Assembly: GCF_019457635.1 (NCBI RefSeq)
Contig: NZ_CP080412.1
Span: 4,340,001-4,404,000 of the forward strand
From: Shewanella mangrovisoli
GTDB lineage: Bacteria; Pseudomonadota; Gammaproteobacteria; Enterobacterales; Shewanellaceae
Length of the DNA: 64,000 nt
Direction: 5' to 3'
Below, one piece after another: positions 34,699-43,623 of the stretch (positions within the stretch are counted from its first letter, which is position 1; each line of letters begins with the position of its first letter). Below the pieces are notes generated by a model that did no database searches, had not been told where the DNA came from, and saw only the letters and a list, made by a program, of their open reading frames with translations. Both the position numbers and the translations under genes were made by a program.

Positions 34699-35219
34699 TA
34701 ACTCGAACTGTCTGGCAACAAAACCCTTGTTAAGTCGCTACTACGGCTATATTTGACAGTGGCAGGTATATTCATTGTGCACCTTATTTTTACTTCAACT
34801 ACATTAGATTGATATCTGATTGCAAAATTTTCAGTCTATCTAACCATTAATCAAGCAGTTGAAGTATCGATGACAATCTTGAGCTATGACAATCCCACTG
34901 CCCAACATCTAGTGCTGACCGCTAAAAAAACAACCTAACTGTAAAATTGTTCATTCCGGTTTATCAGGGTTTGTATAGTGTATGAGCATTAATGCTTTAG
35001 CCTTCAGGAATGATCCACAAAGGCCTTATGCTCAAACTTGTCTAGTGAATTAGGACGATTCATACAATGTTTTTCATCTGAGATTGTCAAATTCCCAACC
35101 TGTCTAAGCTTAATTCAAGGGAATGAAGCTTAGACTTACTAGACTACGCTTATCGATATTCTAAACACCAATAATTATGTGTTCTGAGATAAATAACATT
35201 TTGTTAAGGACAAGCTTTT
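34699..35219. other. gene-free AT-rich stretch with a long hairpin
   Basis: No gene is visible in these 521 bases between hipA and the unrecognised ORF. At 35102-35135 a strong inverted repeat, GTCTAAGCTT/AAGCTTAGAC, is extended inside by ATTC/GAAT around loop AAGG. It lies about 85 bases downstream of the hipA stop and has no U-run. It could be a rho-independent-like end of hipBA or the trace of a former insertion. Confidence 0.5.
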
Positions 35220-36548
35220 CTAAAATCGTGTAAGATTTTCGATGCCCAGGCGCTGAGCCCTTTTCTTTAATCCACTGATAATCGAATCGCGTATTTGAAC
35301 AGGAAAATCATCGGGAAGCTCTCTGCTGACTTTCATGATCACAAAATCGAGCATATCGGCCATTTCAGTCATAATCCCTACCATACTGTCAGTATCAAAT
35401 CCCACAGTTTTAGCAGTCTGAATAAAGTGTCTTGGAAATATGCTTTCTAGCAGTACCTTTTTACCTTTACTGCCCTTCAACGCCATTGCCAGCTTTACAT
35501 CGCGAATGTTAGGCCCTTTACCCCCAAGAGCCGGATAGATCGATAAAATATCGTAAAGGGGGGTTAATCGATAACCGCCACCAGCATCAATAAAAATTGA
35601 GAAGTTTTTAGCGTGACCATCAATAGCACCCAGTAACCAAAACAAGACTTGAGCCTTCATGAAATCATATCTGTCTCGTTCTGGCATTGCGGACCCCAGT
35701 AGTTGAGCCATGATGGCTTGGATTCCTGGCCCACCATCGCTTTCATATTTTTTTGCTGGTGGTACATTCAGAACCTGACAAAAATCCTCTTGTGGAAGAC
35801 GCATTAACCAACTGCCATCGGATGCTAAACGTCGATCAAATCGCTCAACAACAAGCGCTTTAATATCACCGACTTTCATGATGTTACATCCAGCTACAGC
35901 AAGGCCAAATGCCTTAGCGATCTTCATACAAAGATATTCGTTTTCCACGCTATCAGACATATCTATATCAAACGAATGACCCTTTATAGTACCAATGGGC
36001 AATTTAATAATATGTGTTGTCGGTGTTGCATGAAGCGGCAAACACCACTTCCCATCTATATTGAGCAGCGCAGTTTTTTCCTGGGCACCTGCTATAGAGA
36101 TCCTGAAATCATCTTGCTCCCTAAGCATGCCTAACGGGATACCAGACAAATAACCTTTCAATACCTTTTCTAGCTCGGCAGAAGACAGCGGTTTAGCATC
36201 TATCTGCCTAACATTAATGGGCAACTCGCCTTGAGGAATTAATTGCAATGCACCAACACTGTCTTGTCCAATCTTTGCAAGCAAGTCAAAAGGCTGCGAG
36301 GAAGCGGCTTGATGGCGAGCAACAATGCGGTTACGAACTTCGGGATTATCGGGCAATAGGTTATCGAAGAAGTTGTAAACCTCATCGCCGATATAAGCTT
36401 GCCTTCGTAGTGGCATTGATAGTGATATGGGGCGGCTACCTGCCAATGCAAGCCAATCCTCGTGATACTTGAATTGGTGGGCACCTGTCGGAGTTTTGAT
36501 AAATTCGCCAACTAGATAACCATTCATGTAGACATCTAACGCCGCCAT
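35220..36548 (-). CDS. hipA: HipA-family serine/threonine kinase toxin
   Basis: HipA toxins phosphorylate glutamyl-tRNA synthetase in E. coli and cause growth arrest and persistence. The 442-residue protein has the N-terminal HipA domain and the glycine-rich SIAGAQEKTALL loop, whose serine (about 151) corresponds to the autophosphorylation site. The catalytic and metal region is GAIDGHAKNFSIF, followed by LTPLYDILS. ATG 36548 overlaps the hipB stop by one base (TAATG). Being in the island, it may stabilise the island or defend against phage. Repression by HipB at three upstream operators is expected. Confidence 0.92.
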   Translation of the reverse strand: MAALDVYMNGYLVGEFIKTPTGAHQFKYHEDWLALAGSRPISLSMPLRRQAYIGDEVYNFFDNLLPDNPEVRNRIVARHQAASSQPFDLLAKIGQDSVGALQLIPQGELPINVRQIDAKPLSSAELEKVLKGYLSGIPLGMLREQDDFRISIAGAQEKTALLNIDGKWCLPLHATPTTHIIKLPIGTIKGHSFDIDMSDSVENEYLCMKIAKAFGLAVAGCNIMKVGDIKALVVERFDRRLASDGSWLMRLPQEDFCQVLNVPPAKKYESDGGPGIQAIMAQLLGSAMPERDRYDFMKAQVLFWLLGAIDGHAKNFSIFIDAGGGYRLTPLYDILSIYPALGGKGPNIRDVKLAMALKGSKGKKVLLESIFPRHFIQTAKTVGFDTDSMVGIMTEMADMLDFVIMKVSRELPDDFPVQIRDSIISGLKKRAQRLGIENLTRF

Positions 36549-36826
36549 TACCACTCCTCTTTCCAGTCTTGGCCATCTAATGAGGTGTTATCCAAGCGAA
36601 TATTATCAATGCTAACTCCTCTCTTCTTAACCTCTAATTCAAGATTGAGCGACGCCAGGAGCTTAAAAAGCGTCTCCAGCTTTGTGGAATCGGGGTTTTG
36701 CTCGAAGCTTGATACTGTATCTTGGCGAATGCCAACTTTATTAGCCACTTTGCTTTGAGAAAGCTTCAAGGATAGACGAGTATCTTTAAGATAATTACTT
36801 AGCTGTTTAGCTGTTGTCACTTTCAT
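36548..36826 (-). CDS. hipB: HipB-family antitoxin/repressor
   Basis: The 92-residue protein has a Cro/C1-type helix-turn-helix (LSQSKVANKVGIRQDTVSSFEQNPDS) and a short C-terminal tail that in the family binds HipA and recruits it to the operator. It precedes hipA with the usual overlap. Three direct operators lie 40-115 bases upstream of its start, so autorepression of hipBA is likely. Confidence 0.9.
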   Translation of the reverse strand: MKVTTAKQLSNYLKDTRLSLKLSQSKVANKVGIRQDTVSSFEQNPDSTKLETLFKLLASLNLELEVKKRGVSIDNIRLDNTSLDGQDWKEEW

Positions 36827-36865
36827 ATCAAGCCCTTCATTAACTTAGATACCAACAATCACATA

Positions 36866-36941
36866 TTACACGCTATAACCGGTAATTCAACACTTACACG
36901 CTATAGCCGGTAAAATGACAGTTACACGCTATAACAGGTAA
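36866..36941 (-). promoter_or_regulatory. three tandem HipB operators
   Basis: Three near-identical 20-mers, TTACACGCTATAACCGGTAA and variants, start at 36866, 36894 and 36922, an exact 28-base period. Each is an inverted repeat TTAC-N12-GTAA, fitting a dimeric helix-turn-helix repressor. The variants differ at one or two central bases. Location upstream of hipB supports autoregulation. Confidence 0.75.
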
Positions 36942-37054
36942 AACTGGTATTTTGAAGCAGCACAAAGAAGAATGCCTTTACGACAAAAACGCGAAACGTA
37001 TTAAAACCAAAAGATTGAAACCAACTTTAATGCTTCGTAGACACCAATCAAAAC

Positions 37055-37076
37055 GGGACTAACTTGGTGACTAAAA
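37055..37076 (+). repeat. right copy of island-end repeat (possible integrase arm site)
   Basis: GGGACTAACTTGGTGACTAA (plus AA) is the second copy of the repeat at 20702-20723, with two mismatches. It sits 69 bases inside attR, comparable to the 106-base distance on the left. Confidence 0.6.
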
Positions 37077-37144
37077 CAACTAACAGACTAAATAGCAAAA
37101 GACAAGTATATGTATTTAAAATAAAAATAAAAGAAATCAATATT

Positions 37145-37167
37145 CAGATCCAAAACGTGGAATAGTG
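37145..37167 (+). repeat. attR, right attachment repeat with yicC-like 3' end
   Basis: This 23-base segment, CAGATCCAAAACGTGG then AATAGTG, repeats the end of yicC with two mismatches. The terminator next to it would have followed yicC before insertion. The mismatches suggest an incoming attP copy from a different yicC allele, or drift. Confidence 0.85.
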
Positions 37168-37183
37168 ATATTTGTGTTATCTA

Positions 37184-37216
37184 AAACCAAAAGCCCTTTT
37201 TAAGGGCTTTTGGTTT
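37184..37216. terminator. bidirectional terminator at the island's right edge
   Basis: Perfect 15-bp arms (37184-37198, 37202-37216) around GCCC/GGGC, with A/T tails, close yjjG on the minus strand. It is probably the old yicC terminator, now separated from yicC by the island. Confidence 0.88.
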
Positions 37217-37223
37217 CTGGAGG

Positions 37224-37940
37224 CTAGCCGAGTAATGAAATTAGCTTCTGCTGTAGCTCATGGTGGGAGGCGACTTGAAAGTGGGGACGAATACCTGCGG
37301 GGGCCGCGTGTCCATGGACGTTATACCAACAGGTGTGGAATCCCGCATTGATGCCGCCTTGAATGTCTGAATGTGGGTTATCGCCCACCATCAACACTTG
37401 CTCGCGCGCAGGCTGACCCATCAATTCAAGGGCATATTCAAAAATACCGACATCGGGTTTTGCGATACCCACTTTTTCTGAAATCACCAAAATATCAAAA
37501 TGATGCTGTAAACCAGTACGCTCTAAACGCACTGTCTGCAACTCGGTAAAACCATTGGTGATGATCCCCATTTTGGCTTTTCCCTGCAGCGCGGCCAACA
37601 ATTCACGGGCGCCGGGCAAGGGCGCACAAATCTCGGCCATAGCCGTTAAAAATGCACTGTTTAGGGTTTGTGGGGTCACAGTAAGCTTTGCCGCCCAAGG
37701 CTCGAAGCGTATGGTTTGCAGTTCGGCGGCGCTGATCTTGCCATCCTGATACTCAACCCACAGCGGCTTATTTACACTTTGATATTCTTCGAAATCAGCC
37801 CGAGTAAAATCGACCCCAAAGCCTGAAAACATCAGTTTCAGTCCTTCGAAAGCATCGAAATAAAAGAGGGTTTCATCGGCATCGAAAAGCACCCAAGAGT
37901 AAGGTGCGGCCGAAGAATTAGTCTGGCTTGAGAACGACAT
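37224..37940 (-). CDS. yjjG: YjjG-type pyrimidine 5'-nucleotidase (HAD family)
   Basis: This 238-residue HAD phosphatase shows motif I VLFDADETLFYFDA, motif II GIITNGFTELQTVRLE, the motif III lysine in ISEKVGIAKPD and motif IV MVGDNPHSDIQGG. It closely follows the E. coli YjjG pattern, a nucleotidase that clears non-canonical and 5-fluoro pyrimidine monophosphates. ATG 37940 has AGGAG upstream; the longer frame is not needed. It was probably the original downstream neighbour of yicC. Confidence 0.88.
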   Translation of the reverse strand: MSFSSQTNSSAAPYSWVLFDADETLFYFDAFEGLKLMFSGFGVDFTRADFEEYQSVNKPLWVEYQDGKISAAELQTIRFEPWAAKLTVTPQTLNSAFLTAMAEICAPLPGARELLAALQGKAKMGIITNGFTELQTVRLERTGLQHHFDILVISEKVGIAKPDVGIFEYALELMGQPAREQVLMVGDNPHSDIQGGINAGFHTCWYNVHGHAAPAGIRPHFQVASHHELQQKLISLLG

Positions 37941-38118
37941 AACACTCCTAATAACAAACAAAAAAATCAAATGCTAAGCATGAAAAAACGATGCGACAAC
38001 CCCAAAAATGATCAACACAACAGCCAATCCCAACTTGGCTCGGTTTTCACATACCCGAGAATGACAAAGCAACCTGTTCGCTACGATATGATGAGGTTGA
38101 ACGGCGATTAACGCCATA

Positions 38119-38580
38119 TCACAACGACCAATTCGCATGCTTTACCTTCGGCGTAGATTGCTTCGCTCGATTAAGGAACACGACACCCGCTAACATCAAA
38201 CATACTCCAACGAGCGACGCCCAATGAATACCGCTGGCGCGAGATATTATATCCAGAACAACGCCTGTCAGCATCTGCCCACATATCACCAGCAAAGTAC
38301 AACGCATCACCCCTAACGATGGCAATGCCCAACTATTTAGCACGACAAATAAAGCACCAATGACTCCACCAAGGTACAAATACACTGGCGGCTGCCCTTG
38401 TAGCTGATTTGCGCCACTCTCTAGGCAGATTATCCATGCACTCAAGACTACAAAGCCCACAATATGATTACAGCAAGATGCAATTAACGCATGGCTATGT
38501 TTTGCCAAAGCACCATTAAAGGTTCGGCTTAAGGCAATTAAACCGCCATTAAGCAGTGCGATAAGTACCATCAATTCCAT
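38119..38580 (-). CDS. YdcZ (DUF606) family DMT transporter, second of a pair
   Basis: The 153-residue membrane protein has five hydrophobic spans (GLIALSRTFNGALA near the start, GVVLDIISRASGIHWASLVGVCLMLAGVVFL at the end). Half-size YdcZ proteins of the drug/metabolite superfamily work as dimers. This one lies 22 bases after another of the same type, so a heterodimer is likely. The substrate is unknown. Confidence 0.8.
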   Translation of the reverse strand: MELMVLIALLNGGLIALSRTFNGALAKHSHALIASCCNHIVGFVVLSAWIICLESGANQLQGQPPVYLYLGGVIGALFVVLNSWALPSLGVMRCTLLVICGQMLTGVVLDIISRASGIHWASLVGVCLMLAGVVFLNRAKQSTPKVKHANWSL

Positions 38581-38602
38581 TCAATTTCCCCTGCTACGCC
38601 AG

Positions 38603-39097
38603 CTAATGTGAATAAATCACTAACATGGCTCCCAACAAAATCATTACCATAGCAATAGCTTCTGTGAATCGAATGCGCCGTTTAACGACACCGAAATAAC
38701 CACAGCAGTCAAATATACAGCTCAAGATTAACTGCCCCACGAGCATCAAGGCTAAGGTGCCAGCTAAGGCTAATTCACTGTTGACTGTGACAGCGGCCAA
38801 CACAACCGTCGCAGCACCAGTAACACCACCTAAATACGCCCACCAAGGTAATAATGATCGACTCGCATCGGCATTCAAAGCCAACTTGGCTTCTTTACTC
38901 ATCAGCTTTTTTCTCAGTAAAAACAGCACCAACAACACTGTTATTGCGCCAATACCATGAGCCATCCAAGATGCCAAAAGCGGTGAGCTATACATAGCAA
39001 GCTGACTATTGAGCTTAATCATTAATGCCAGTAAAACGCCGGAACAGAGCGCCACAAAGGGCATAAATAAGGTCAGTTTGTTTGACGTTTGCATCAA
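38603..39097 (-). CDS. YdcZ (DUF606) family DMT transporter, first of a pair
   Basis: This 164-residue protein with five predicted membrane spans (FMPFVALCSGVLLALMIKLN; LLASWMAHGIGAITVLLVLFLL; YLGGVTGAATVVLAAVTVNSELA) is homologous in layout to the next gene. The pair is divergent from a LysR gene 242 bases away, which may control it, a common arrangement for efflux genes. The transported compound cannot be told. Confidence 0.8.
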   Translation of the reverse strand: MMQTSNKLTLFMPFVALCSGVLLALMIKLNSQLAMYSSPLLASWMAHGIGAITVLLVLFLLRKKLMSKEAKLALNADASRSLLPWWAYLGGVTGAATVVLAAVTVNSELALAGTLALMLVGQLILSCIFDCCGYFGVVKRRIRFTEAIAMVMILLGAMLVIYSH

Positions 39098-39339
39098 AAC
39101 AGTCCATCCATTTTTGTTGCAAAATAGTCTACAGTGATAGTTTAGGCCTTATAATCCACCGTAATAGAAACTTATTGTTGAGCTTTAGCTGACAATTAAT
39201 GTTGATGATTTCCGCTTTAAGCGAAAAGCGAGATGCAAGTGAGGCCCTAAATCCCCTCATACTCAGCTTAAAGTGATATAAACAAGACCTACAGCCAAGT
39301 CTCGGCTGTTACATCATCGTTTGATAAAGGAAGCCCTGC

Positions 39340-40227
39340 ATGGAACATTTTTCCGCCCTGCCCATTTTCGTCACCGTGGTGGAATGCGGTAGCTTTTCCG
39401 CTGCGGGACAAAAACTTGGGCTGAGTAAATCAGCCATCAGCAAACGAATCACACAGTTGGAGCAACACTTAGGGATTCAATTGTTACAACGCACCACTCG
39501 CAGTTTGAGCCTAACGGGTGCTGGCGCGCGCTATTTCGAATATATTCGCCCGGCGGTACAGCTCACCCAAGAAGGATTGGATGCCATCTCCGAATTGCAG
39601 CAAACACCTAAAGGCAATCTGCGAATTTCCGTGCCTATGGTGTTTGGCCGCTTGTATATTGCACCTTTAATCGCTGAGTTTTTAAAACGTTACCCCGATA
39701 TTCAGCTGCAAATGCAAATGGATGATAAGACCACGGATTTAATCGCAGGCGGCTTCGATTTAGCCATTCGCATCGGCGAACTGCCCGACTCCAGCCTTAT
39801 AGCCCGCAAAATTGCCCCTTGTTTGAGCGTGATTTGCGCATCCCCCGCCTATCTAGCGCAGCACGGTTCACCCATGACTCCTAGCGGGTTAACTCAGCAC
39901 AACTGTTTGTTTTACAGTTACTTTCAAGATGGTGTGGAATGGAGTTTCCACAGTCCCTATGGCGTGCAACGTGTTCAACCCAAAGGCAATTATCAGGTGA
40001 ATAATAGCGATGCTATCCACCAAGCCTGTCTTGATGGCCTTGGTATTGCCAATCTGCCACGCTTTATCGTAGAGTCCGACCTACAGGCTGGGCGTTTACA
40101 AACGATACTGACTGACTTTCCACTCCCCGAACATGGTATTTATGCTGTGTATCCACAGCGAAAATATCTCCCAACCAAAGTAACGGTATTGATTGAGTTT
40201 TTGATGGAGCAGTTGGGAAAAATCTAG
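39340..40227 (+). CDS. LysR family transcriptional regulator
   Basis: The 295-residue protein has the LysR helix-turn-helix GSFSAAGQKLGLSKSAISKRITQLEQHLGIQLLQRTTR and a periplasmic-binding-like effector domain (GNLRISVPMVFGRLYIAPLI, DLAIRIGELPDSSLIARKIAP) of the CrgA/AaeR-like subgroup. It is divergent from the paired YdcZ transporters and is their most likely regulator. The inducer is unknown. It converges on the helicase gene with a 10-base gap. Confidence 0.93.
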   Translation: MEHFSALPIFVTVVECGSFSAAGQKLGLSKSAISKRITQLEQHLGIQLLQRTTRSLSLTGAGARYFEYIRPAVQLTQEGLDAISELQQTPKGNLRISVPMVFGRLYIAPLIAEFLKRYPDIQLQMQMDDKTTDLIAGGFDLAIRIGELPDSSLIARKIAPCLSVICASPAYLAQHGSPMTPSGLTQHNCLFYSYFQDGVEWSFHSPYGVQRVQPKGNYQVNNSDAIHQACLDGLGIANLPRFIVESDLQAGRLQTILTDFPLPEHGIYAVYPQRKYLPTKVTVLIEFLMEQLGKI

Positions 40228-40237
40228 GAAGTAATAT

Positions 40238-43200
40238 TTAACCCACTGCCAGTTTGGCCGCGTCATGCCACATTACATCAGGGATTGGCTGCTCTAATCT
40301 CCATGTAACATTCATGGGTTGTGAACCGTTATGGCTGACATAATGCACTTTGCCAAAATTCACGAATCCCATAGTGCGGCCATTTTCATCTTTTGATTGC
40401 TCTCGAACAAACAACAGCACGGTTTTCCCCAGCTTTTGTTGCTTAATATAACTCAGACCTCGACCACGTTCTGGCCGTGCACTATTTTGCGATTGCCAGT
40501 GGAATAGATGTTCACTAATCGCATAGTCGTGATACATGGTTGTCGGTGAAAACTGCTTCTCTGATTTATTTAACGTAACAAATAAACACTCAAGGTTTTG
40601 CTCACTAATCGCAAGTACACCTTCCCTTGAAGGTGATTTAGCTGCAAATGTGCTTGCACCCATCGCCGCTAAAATTTGCTCACGAGTATAACGAGAGTGC
40701 ACTTTCAACGCTGTGGGTTGGAGTAATTCCAAATCCATTTCTTGATGGTGTATCCGGTTAATCAGTATCGCCAAGACAGACAACAACTCTTCTTGCAACG
40801 GCTTATTGCGTAACATCAGCAAGCTAGCCGCTAAACTGTTAACGTTTAAAGCCGTACCTGATTTATCCCAAAAGTTGTAATGACACATCAAAGCAAACTG
40901 ATTTTGAATAGGATCCAACCCATTAAAGACAAAATCATTTTCGCATAACTGCTTGATAAATTTTAAATAGGATAATGACGTGCAACTGAGTAAGTGGAAG
41001 TTAATCGCGCGATAATATGCCTTGGCTAAATCGGGCTGAACTGCAGGTTCTGCAATCTTATTCCCCTGTACGGCCTCGACTAATAAGGTCCATCCACTTT
41101 GGCCATTAATCTTTATGCGATAAATATCTTCAAGGCTCACTTGCGGGTTCATGCGTAAAAAATTGCCTAGCGTGAGCGACAAGTCAGTTTGATGTTTAAA
41201 GTTTGCCATTAGACTGGTTAATCGATTGGCATTGAGCGTTGCGCGGCTAATATTACGCAAAATCATCGACTGCGCTTTCTCTTCAAGTTCAATTCGGCAC
41301 CCTAGCGGTAGATGCGGAAAATCATTGAGAATTTCATCTTTAATCGACTGATTGGTTTTACCGACTAACGCTCTAAATTTCTGAGAAAAATCGTATTCAT
41401 CGCGTGAATTGCCAACAAAATCTAATACAGTACAACACTGCTTATCATCGGTGAGACGCAAACCTCGGCCAAGTTGTTGCAGGAATATGGTCAAACTTTC
41501 CGTTGGCCGTAAAAATAACAAAGTATCCACCTCTGGGATGTCGACACCTTCGTTGAAAATATCCACCACACACAAAATGGATAATTTGCCACTAACTAAG
41601 TTCTGCCGCTTTTCGTGGCGCTCTTCACTATTATCACTGGTCAGAACATCGGCGCTAATCTTTGATAATTTGAACTTTTTCGCCATATACTCGGCGTGTT
41701 CCTTACTTACGCAAAAGGCTAACGCCTTAATATTGTCTATATCGGTTACGGTTTCAGCTAGGCTGCGAATAATACGCGTCACACGCTGTTCATTGTGAGT
41801 ATATAAATTGTTCAGTTCAGCAACGTCGTATCGGCCACGGCTCCAACTTAACTTACGAAGATCTGTCTCATCATCGATCGCAAAATATTGAAAAGGGCAT
41901 AAAAGCCGTTGATTGATGGCTTCGGGTAAACGTATTTCTGCGGCAATCACACCGCAAAAGTCCACTAAAATATCAACACCATCATGACGCTCTGGTGTAG
42001 CCGTCAACCCAAGTAAAATCGTCGGCTCAAAATGTTCTAATAGCCCACGGTAACTATTCGCAGCAACGTGATGGACTTCATCAATAACAATATAATCATA
42101 AAAATCAGTTGCTAATGGCAAGTTATCAAGTTGCAGATTCAAACTTTGGATAGATGCAAATAAATGTTTGTAACTATTAGGTTTATGCTCTGCCACCCAT
42201 AGCTCGCCAAATTGATTGTTCTTTAACACACCGCGATAAGCGCCGAGGGCTTGCTGTAAAATTTCTTGCCTATGGGCAACAAATAGGAAATTTGCTTCTG
42301 GATGTTGTTTATAAAACTGCGCGAAATCGAATGCGGAAATAATCGTCTTACCCGTGCCGGTTGCTGCAACAATAAGGTTTTTAAAACGACCATGAACGCT
42401 TCGTTCTACTGCAAGCTGTTCGAGGATTTCTCGCTGATGCGCAAACGGCTTAATGTCAAAATGAAATGAGCTCGGTTCAGTGCCACTGCCTTTCGCTTCT
42501 TTGAGCGCATTGTTTAACTTTTCTTTGCTGCTCACATCACCGCTAAAAAGCTCAAATTCGTTCGATTCCCAGTAAGTTTCAAAGGTACTGAGCGATTTAT
42601 CAATGATGTGTGGAATTTCTTGGGTGGTGATCTTAAGGTTCCACTCAAGCCCACTAGTCAATGCAGAATGCGATAAATTTGAAGAACCGATGTAACCGGT
42701 ATGAAAACCCGTATTTCGTAGAAATAAATAGGACTTTGCATGCAACCTTTCGCGTTTAGTATTGTAACTTAATTTGACTTGGGTATTAGGTAAACCAGCT
42801 AGAAACTCGACGGCTTTCGCATCAGTCGCGCCCATATACGATGTAGTGATGATGCGTAACTCTTTACCACTACGTGTAAATTCCTCAAGTTCATGCTTGA
42901 AGATGCGAATCCCCGCCCACTTGATAAATGACACCAGCCAATAGATTTTATCCGATGAACGGATCTCACGTTTAAGCTCACTTTCAAGTGATAATCCCGC
43001 ATTACTCCCGCAAAAAAGCTCGCTTTGAGTTAGCCCCGTTAATGGAAATATGGCGGCCGTATATTTAGGTAAGTCAGTCGCTATCGGGTTTTGTTTGTTA
43101 AAAAGAGCCGTGAGTATTCGACCTTGGCTATCGATAAGATTTTCATTAATAAAATCATCATCGTTAATGTGCTCTTTGAGCCACATCACTAACCGGTTAG

Positions 43201-43405
43201 CCAAACTGATTTGATTGAAGACTTGGTTTTCATCGGCGGGAACTGAATTAATCACATATTCAATTACTTTAGTCAGAAAACGTGAGAGCCAAATACTTGC
43301 CTCAGCAACTTCTAGCTTCCTTTCTCCAACAAAAAATATGTCCTTATCTAAGCGCTGCTCAACGAGTTGAGTAATAAGCTTTTCGTAAATCCCGACCTGT
43401 TCCAT
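40238..43405 (-). CDS. PLD-nuclease/superfamily II helicase with DUF3427
   Basis: The 1055-residue protein combines three parts. The first is a phospholipase D-like nuclease domain near residues 120-290 (RLHAKSYLFLRNTGFHTG then GSSNLS; one HKD-type motif). Second is a DEAD/H helicase with Walker A VAATGTGKTIIS, DEVH in VIDEVHHVAANSY, LGLTATPERHDG and QQLGRGLRLTDD. Third is a C-terminal DUF3427 (RGRGLSYIKQQKLGKTVLLFVREQ). Such proteins are seen in defence islands and act alone or with other genes; the target here is unknown. ATG 43405 was chosen over an upstream hydrophobic, non-conserved extension. Fic lies upstream on the same strand. Confidence 0.88.
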   Translation of the reverse strand: MEQVGIYEKLITQLVEQRLDKDIFFVGERKLEVAEASIWLSRFLTKVIEYVINSVPADENQVFNQISLANRLVMWLKEHINDDDFINENLIDSQGRILTALFNKQNPIATDLPKYTAAIFPLTGLTQSELFCGSNAGLSLESELKREIRSSDKIYWLVSFIKWAGIRIFKHELEEFTRSGKELRIITTSYMGATDAKAVEFLAGLPNTQVKLSYNTKRERLHAKSYLFLRNTGFHTGYIGSSNLSHSALTSGLEWNLKITTQEIPHIIDKSLSTFETYWESNEFELFSGDVSSKEKLNNALKEAKGSGTEPSSFHFDIKPFAHQREILEQLAVERSVHGRFKNLIVAATGTGKTIISAFDFAQFYKQHPEANFLFVAHRQEILQQALGAYRGVLKNNQFGELWVAEHKPNSYKHLFASIQSLNLQLDNLPLATDFYDYIVIDEVHHVAANSYRGLLEHFEPTILLGLTATPERHDGVDILVDFCGVIAAEIRLPEAINQRLLCPFQYFAIDDETDLRKLSWSRGRYDVAELNNLYTHNEQRVTRIIRSLAETVTDIDNIKALAFCVSKEHAEYMAKKFKLSKISADVLTSDNSEERHEKRQNLVSGKLSILCVVDIFNEGVDIPEVDTLLFLRPTESLTIFLQQLGRGLRLTDDKQCCTVLDFVGNSRDEYDFSQKFRALVGKTNQSIKDEILNDFPHLPLGCRIELEEKAQSMILRNISRATLNANRLTSLMANFKHQTDLSLTLGNFLRMNPQVSLEDIYRIKINGQSGWTLLVEAVQGNKIAEPAVQPDLAKAYYRAINFHLLSCTSLSYLKFIKQLCENDFVFNGLDPIQNQFALMCHYNFWDKSGTALNVNSLAASLLMLRNKPLQEELLSVLAILINRIHHQEMDLELLQPTALKVHSRYTREQILAAMGASTFAAKSPSREGVLAISEQNLECLFVTLNKSEKQFSPTTMYHDYAISEHLFHWQSQNSARPERGRGLSYIKQQKLGKTVLLFVREQSKDENGRTMGFVNFGKVHYVSHNGSQPMNVTWRLEQPIPDVMWHDAAKLAVG

Positions 43406-43623
43406 AGCCAGATATACCCCAACACTAACAATCAAAGTTGTAGCGAATATATCACATAACAATTTGATTCAAATTGCGATTTGTGGGATGGCTTTATCTT
43501 TTACGATAGAGAGTTAATACAACCTAGGCTTTAAACTAATCGATTACTTACGATAAAGGCCGTAATTCCACGCGGTAAATATGTTCGGCAGGTGAGCATA
43601 TTCTCCACAAGGCAAACTAGCCT

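Larger units (their letters stand above)
20595..37167. mobile_element. genomic island integrated at yicC
   Basis: The island of about 16.57 kb lies between direct repeats 20574-20596 and 37145-37167. Its cargo and backbone are int, a JAMM protein, a type I R-M operon with nested SIR2, an unknown protein, an HGGxSTG protein, a YagK/YfjJ Rep-like protein, two AlpA regulators, an unknown ORF and hipBA. It has no conjugation or capsid genes, so it would need a helper if mobile. The 3' end of yicC is the known target of the MGI family mobilised by SXT/R391 elements; membership was not tested. AlpA plus the YfjJ-like protein also recall phage satellites and P4-like islands. Confidence 0.88.

Noticed and set aside
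36866..36941. CRISPR-like array
   Set aside because: Only three 20-base units with 8-base spacers of fixed length; they are operators upstream of hipB.
20595..37167. Complete prophage
   Set aside because: There are no capsid, tail, terminase or lysis genes in the island.
37145..37216. Second terminator unique to the island
   Set aside because: The hairpin is outside attR and probably belongs to the original yicC-yjjG junction.
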